10,900 bases of DNA from Brachionus plicatilis (taxonomy: Eukaryota > Rotifera > Eurotatoria > Ploima > Brachionidae): positions 46,586 through 57,485 of the forward strand of contig QEOQ01000163.1 in assembly GCA_010279815.1 (NCBI GenBank). Reading direction: 5' to 3'. Shown in pieces: positions 7,699 through 10,900 of the stretch. Every line of letters starts with the position of its first letter. Position 1 is the stretch's first letter. A program made the position numbers and the translations under genes. A model generated the notes under the pieces. That model saw only the letters and a list, made by a program, of their open reading frames with translations, was not told the DNA's origin and did not search any database.

Positions 7699-7963
7699 CA
7701 ATATTATTTCATTAAAAAGAAAATACAATTTTTGCATTAATTTAGAAGTCAGATAATGTTTTTTTTTAGCTAAAAATAAAATTATTTATAAATATGATCA
7801 CAAATGTTTTTGATTTACAACTTTTCAAGTCATTCGTCTTAGGTCAATTCTTTAACTTTGACTTAAAAAAGACTTGATTTTTTTAAAGTCAAGTTTAGTT
7901 TATTAATTTAAAATCAAAAATTGGAAATTCAGATAGCAAAAAGTTAGAATTTCTCATCTATTG
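7699..7963. other. AT-rich spacer without a gene
   Basis: Nothing coding seen. It contains TTTGACTT at 7857-7864, the inverse of the AAGTCAAA octamer, next to related GACTTGA and AAGTCAAG forms up to about 7893. Confidence 0.6.
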
Positions 7964-7975
7964 CCAATGACGTCA
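7964..7975. promoter_or_regulatory. CCAAT box overlapping a perfect CRE palindrome
   Basis: CCAAT at 7964-7968 runs directly into TGACGTCA at 7968-7975, the full cAMP-response-element palindrome bound by CREB/ATF bZIP factors. A TATATATTATG stretch follows about 30 nt later. The combination is promoter-like, but the transcript it would serve is unknown; the nearest open stretch on the plus strand starts at 8126. Confidence 0.35.
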
Positions 7976-8125
7976 TAAATATCTAGTATGTAACTCTAAA
8001 GTGCTGTATATATTATGTTTCTTTTATGTACTTCATGTGTCCTTTTATTTAATTTTTAATTTTTAAAATCTTATATTTAGAATATATAATAAAATCAAAT
8101 TATCAACTAAAATACAATAAAATAA

Positions 8126-8284
8126 AATCAATTTGACAAAGCTCAATACGTCCTGCGACGTATTTCGCTTAGCCAAACTATGGTTAATTTAATGGTTAGC
8201 TTTCTTTTACCAAAATGGGATTCAATTCGAGTTAAGGATTCTGGCAAGGTAAGGTTAAGTTTTTTTTATTTGAATCCATATTAG
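8126..8284 (+). other. GC-shifted open stretch with donor-like site, possible 5' exon
   Basis: Following a TAA at 8123-8125, this frame stays open for 52 codons (to TAG at 8282-8284) in sequence with more balanced composition than its surroundings. The first ATG is at 8180-8182 and reads MVNLMVSFLLPKWDSIRVK. At 8245-8254 CTGGCAAG|GTAAGG gives a near-consensus 5' splice site after codon AAG (exon end 8248). No family is recognised and no downstream exon was identified, so this may be a relic or chance. Confidence 0.25.
8145..8164. repeat. Perfect hairpin AATACGTC-CTGC-GACGTATT
   Basis: Eight-bp arms with a 4-nt loop, GC-rich relative to the surroundings and containing two ACGT-type cores. It could be a palindromic binding site or an end structure of a repeat; no partner copy is in the window. 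Confidence 0.55.
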
Positions 8285-8781
8285 ATAAATGTTTCATAAA
8301 AGATAACATACTAGGAATTAATTAAATTGGTTCAAATGGAATAAAGTGCATAAAGTACATAAAAGTCTAAGGTAGCCAGGAATAATTTACTAAAAGAACA
8401 ATTATTTTATGAAATTCATTATTTTACATGGTCAGTTCAAGGCTTCAATTTTAAAACAAAAATATGAGCCGACATAAAGGATATACTGTATCTTCCAGCC
8501 AATTTTTTTTTCTTAAATTTTTTCAATTAAAAAGGATTGCCGCTGTTATTAAAAAAATAACCATACTAGCTTTTACTAGCGTTATTGACAATACCTCAAA
8601 TTTCTAGAACTTTATAATGATAATTTTTGCATGATCATTTAATTTTGGATTATTATTAAATGGGTATTTATTTATTATCAAAATTTTTATTAAAGAAATT
8701 AAAAATTGGCGAATAAAAATTATTAATGAGTATTAGAAAAATTATATTGAGTGTTATAATCCAAAAAATGTTTTTTATTTT
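8285..8781. other. Spacer without a supported gene
   Basis: No intact gene. A 47-codon open frame on the plus strand (ATG 8464, TAG 8605-8607) has no recognisable features. The part next to 8781 may hold further decayed Mutator-like transposase: a shifted minus frame reads DYNTQYNFSNTH then two stops (about 8757-8716), but this is weak. Confidence 0.5.
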
Positions 8782-9161
8782 TTATACTGCCAGCTTAGCA
8801 ATCGAAAATAAAAATTCAAAATCCTCCGTTTGTTTATTGAAATTTACTGCTATACCAAACGGGTGGAAAACTCTATCTCTATCAGTTGTTCTTACAATAA
8901 AAATAGGAAATTCTTGCCAAAATAGATGGTAAGTTGCATAAAAAATGCGTAATAAAAAAATTTTATTACAACAAAATATCGTCATCATCACGAATCCTAT
9001 AGTTAATTACAAAAATTTCTTTCTCATTTTCGGGAATTTTAAAAAGATTATTACATCAATCTTCAAGTTCACCTAAACTTAAACTATAACCACAATATTA
9101 TTTTTCTTCCACTTATTTATATAATTATTTAGCTGTACTTTTTTGGAACCTTTACACCTAT
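8782..9161 (-). pseudogene. Mutator-like (MULE) transposase relic, frameshifted and catalytically dead
   Basis: Conceptual pieces on the minus strand follow MULE transposase order across three frame changes. IGVKVPKK (9161-9138) leads by a frameshift in an A run to QLNNYINKWKKNN (9135-9097). A second shift leads to SLSLGELED, a TGA (9058-9056, where the family has Trp), CNNLFK, and IPENEKEIFVINYRI with DDDD (9037 to about 8978). Two stops at 8963-8968 and a third shift follow. The core of the DDE domain then reads YATYHLFWQEF, FIVRTTDRDRVFHPFGIAV and KQTEDFEF (8940-8812). The first catalytic residue is normally Asp in a DATYK-type motif; here it is Tyr (TAT, 8938-8940). The frame ends in TAA at 8782-8784, and the later DDE motifs and zinc finger are not seen. 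It sits directly downstream of the fukutin-like gene on the same strand. Identification rests on remembered family motifs. Confidence 0.72.
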
Positions 9162-9302
9162 TTTTTATGGTTATTTTAATTAACAATCATTAAATTTTTC
9201 AAGTACTCAAATTATCAATCTAATATCCAAATTTATTTTTAGCTAAATATCCATACAAATACGAGCCATTTAAAATAATAAAAAAATTTTGCAAAATAAA
9301 AT
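9162..9302. other. Spacer between MULE relic and fukutin-like gene
   Basis: AT-rich. A minus frame reads VLEKFNDC a little upstream of the IGVKVPKK piece, so decayed transposase may reach about 9210. No TIR or target duplication was found. Confidence 0.4.
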
Positions 9303-9320
9303 TTTATTGATTATTTTATT
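9303..9320 (-). terminator. Two AATAAA polyadenylation signals after the fukutin-like stop
   Basis: AATAAA on the minus strand at 9315-9320 and 9303-9308, about 23 and 35 nt after the TAA at 9343-9345. The spacing suits a short 3' UTR and supports the gene ending here, although such hexamers are common in AT-rich DNA. Confidence 0.4.
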
Positions 9321-9342
9321 TAAGATAAGATATAAACTATTT

Positions 9343-10464
9343 TTAAAGTATAATTTCACAAGGAACGAGAAAATTTTCTCTTAAAATCTGAGCCGTACAT
9401 AATTTGGTAAATTTTGGCCAAAACATTTGATTTTTGTTCCGATCTTGTTGATATTCGAAACAAAAATGAGTATTGTTAAACTCATAAAAAAAGTTAATAT
9501 CCATTAATAGACCACTTTGCTGGAGTCGTACTCCTCTAGTGTCATTTAAATTTTTAGAACTGATTAGAAAATTTTTAAAAGACTTTTTTAGGCTAGAATC
9601 GAAATCTTGAGCCAAAATTCCAATATCAACAAAATTTGAGTTAAAAATAAAATCACAATTGTGGTACCATTCTGTTAAACTTTGTCCAACAATCCAAAAA
9701 TCTTTTCTCTCTGACTCTGCCAAATCTCTGACATTCAGCAGCATTTCTAGCACTATCTGTCTTTTAGAGATAGTTTCATTATTGTTTTTTTCTAAATTGG
9801 AATCACCTCCTTCAAAATTGCACTCGACAAATTCTGAATTTTTGTATTGGTACCAAAATTTGCTCAAATCTTCTACAACATTAAATTCATAAATAAAAAA
9901 TTTGATTTTTTTAGTCTCAAATTTTTTAAATGCTCTTGGCTTATCATTAAATAATTTTTTCTTATTTTGAAAATCATCTTCAGGTATCCATAAAAAATTT
10001 TCCCTCTCGTAAAAAATGGATATCTGCAGCTCAGTTAAATCACAATTGAGATAAAGCGAACTGATTATGTCAAAGTCAAAATAGTTGGTTTTTATTAAAC
10101 TTTGAGTACATGATGGAAACCATGCGGATATTGTGTGATAAAGGCGTTTGAAATTTTTGTAATCAATTGCAAATGGGAAAAATTTTGTCTCGTTAAAAGT
10201 CGACTCTGGAGGAACATCGCGGATTACTAAGAGTGCTTGGTTGTCGGCAAGTGTCTGAAAAACATTCGATTTTTTATCTAGTTTTTCATTTAAACCATAA
10301 AGTGGCTCATTTTGGTAAATTTTTTTCAAGTCGACCAAAAAATCGTTTATTTTCACTTGATTTTTTAGAACCGGTTTTACAGATTTTATCACCGGGCTAA
10401 ATGTATAAATTAAATAAATAACCAAAGAGAGAAATAATAACAAAAATTTACGGTTTGTCTTCAT
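9343..10464 (-). CDS. Fukutin/LicD-like type II membrane protein, divergent
   Basis: The 373-residue protein starts with a short basic cytosolic stretch and one membrane segment at 7-22, a type II anchor as in Golgi/ER glycan-modifying enzymes. The C-terminal half matches the fukutin/LicD pattern: LLNVRDLAE (242-250), the G-x-x-L-x-x-WY-x-x-C motif as GQSLTEWYHNC (260-270), VDIGIL (279-284), MDINFFYE (321-328), WPKFTKLC (349-356) and FLVPCE (365-370). Fukutin family enzymes transfer ribitol phosphate from CDP-ribitol to the alpha-dystroglycan glycan. Here the first Asp of the D-x-D motif is Phe278 (FVD) and the Arg of WYR is His268, so activity is doubtful. Human fukutin has about 45 residues after VPCE; here the stop comes three residues later. 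ATG 10462-10464 has A at -3. The frame is uninterrupted. It may instead belong to an invertebrate-specific fukutin-like branch. Confidence 0.72.
   Translation of the reverse strand: MKTNRKFLLLFLSLVIYLIYTFSPVIKSVKPVLKNQVKINDFLVDLKKIYQNEPLYGLNEKLDKKSNVFQTLADNQALLVIRDVPPESTFNETKFFPFAIDYKNFKRLYHTISAWFPSCTQSLIKTNYFDFDIISSLYLNCDLTELQISIFYERENFLWIPEDDFQNKKKLFNDKPRAFKKFETKKIKFFIYEFNVVEDLSKFWYQYKNSEFVECNFEGGDSNLEKNNNETISKRQIVLEMLLNVRDLAESERKDFWIVGQSLTEWYHNCDFIFNSNFVDIGILAQDFDSSLKKSFKNFLISSKNLNDTRGVRLQQSGLLMDINFFYEFNNTHFCFEYQQDRNKNQMFWPKFTKLCTAQILRENFLVPCEIIL
10362..10379. repeat. 18-nt copy shared with the spacer at 3702-3719
   Basis: TTTTTAGAACCGGTTTTA is identical at 3702-3719 and 10362-10379, the latter inside the fukutin-like coding sequence (encoding KPVLK just after the membrane anchor). 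It links the ACCGGTTT cluster of the left spacer to this gene; chance is not excluded. Confidence 0.5.
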
Positions 10465-10900
10465 TTTGAAAATTTTCTTAAAATTAAAGTTTAATAAAAT
10501 TCTTGTCCTATCTTGAAAGCATTAAGATAAGCGATAAAAAAACAATTATTTTTATTTAAAGATTTTATATCTTTTGAAAAATTTCTAAATGAACTTTACA
10601 AAAAATGATGTAAAGCATGTTACATTAAAATTATTTAAATTAATTCAAAGATTTATTATCTAAGTATAAGCTTTTTGAATTGAAATGATACTTTGAATTG
10701 ATTATCAACTTCAAGATGCTGTCTTTATTTTTTGATTTTACTCTTAAATTTTTAAGAGGAAATTTTAAAGATTTTGTTGTGAAAAACTTTAAATTTAAAT
10801 TTAAATATTGAATAAAAAAATTTTTTTAGAAAGTTTAATTATTGACTCCTTTGAAAAATAACACAAAATAGTGGAATAATGATCAAAATCTGGCAAAACA
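10465..10900. other. AT-rich upstream region of the fukutin-like gene
   Basis: No gene seen. On the minus strand a pyrimidine-rich stretch ends in GCTTTCAAG with its AG at 10512-10513, 48 nt before the ATG; this is a possible cis- or trans-splice acceptor like the one before the channel gene, but weaker. No convincing TATA element stands out from the A/T background. Confidence 0.4.

Noticed and set aside
8140..8260. tRNA gene or tRNA-derived SINE
   Set aside because: A partial GTTCGA-like string was checked on both strands, but no matching A box, cloverleaf or CCA-proximal stem was found.
8726..8932. 68-codon open frame on the plus strand
   Set aside because: Antisense to the MULE relic, whose minus-strand frame gives the recognisable motifs.
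9659..9892. 77-codon open frame on the plus strand
   Set aside because: Antisense to the fukutin-like domain; Ser/Leu-rich without features.

Overview
The window is strongly AT-rich eukaryotic DNA (roughly three quarters A+T by eye). It holds animal-type genes, transposon debris and long low-complexity spacers. A DEG/ENaC channel gene and a fukutin-like gene, both uninterrupted, point to a compact-gene invertebrate. The style of the LINE, the Mutator-like transposase relic and the channel fits a rotifer such as Brachionus best, but that placement is an impression from protein style, not a proof. There are no bacterial features: no operons, ribosome binding sites or CRISPR.

Layout. Positions 1-2974 (minus strand) are a non-LTR retrotransposon (LINE). 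It has an APE-type endonuclease remnant, a reverse transcriptase with all main motifs, and a thumb/C-terminal region. One frame runs from 2809 to 128 and is broken only by a TAA at 1238-1240 and a TAG at 917-919; upstream of 2809 the frame decays. Positions 2990-5170 are AT-rich spacer with small inverted repeats and a cluster of ACCGGTTT-type motifs. Positions 5171-6637 (plus) are an apparently intact 488-residue amiloride-sensitive type (DEG/ENaC/ASIC-like) channel, with a strong splice-acceptor-like site 122 nt before the ATG.

Positions 6638-8781 are gene-poor but structured. The clearest item is a 536-bp inverted-repeat element at 7155-7690, flanked on both sides by the perfect 8-bp direct repeat GGAGAGAG; I read it as a non-autonomous DNA transposon with its target-site duplication. 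A sibling end lies just upstream at 7098-7125. A CCAAT/CRE pair at 7964-7975 and a GC-shifted open stretch ending in a donor-like site lie near 8126-8284.

Positions 8782-9161 (minus) are a frameshifted Mutator-like (MULE) transposase relic whose first catalytic Asp has become Tyr. Positions 9343-10464 (minus) are a fukutin/LicD-like, probably Golgi type II membrane protein. It lacks the usual first Asp of its DxD motif and stops about 45 residues earlier than human fukutin. The remainder is AT-rich upstream sequence.

The genes do not form a pathway. The picture is two host genes facing each other across a spacer (channel plus, fukutin-like minus, 3' ends towards each other) that has accumulated DNA-transposon relics, with a recently inactivated LINE at the left. 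I saw no evidence of a new multi-gene system; the most informative structure is the small inverted-repeat transposon with intact target duplication.
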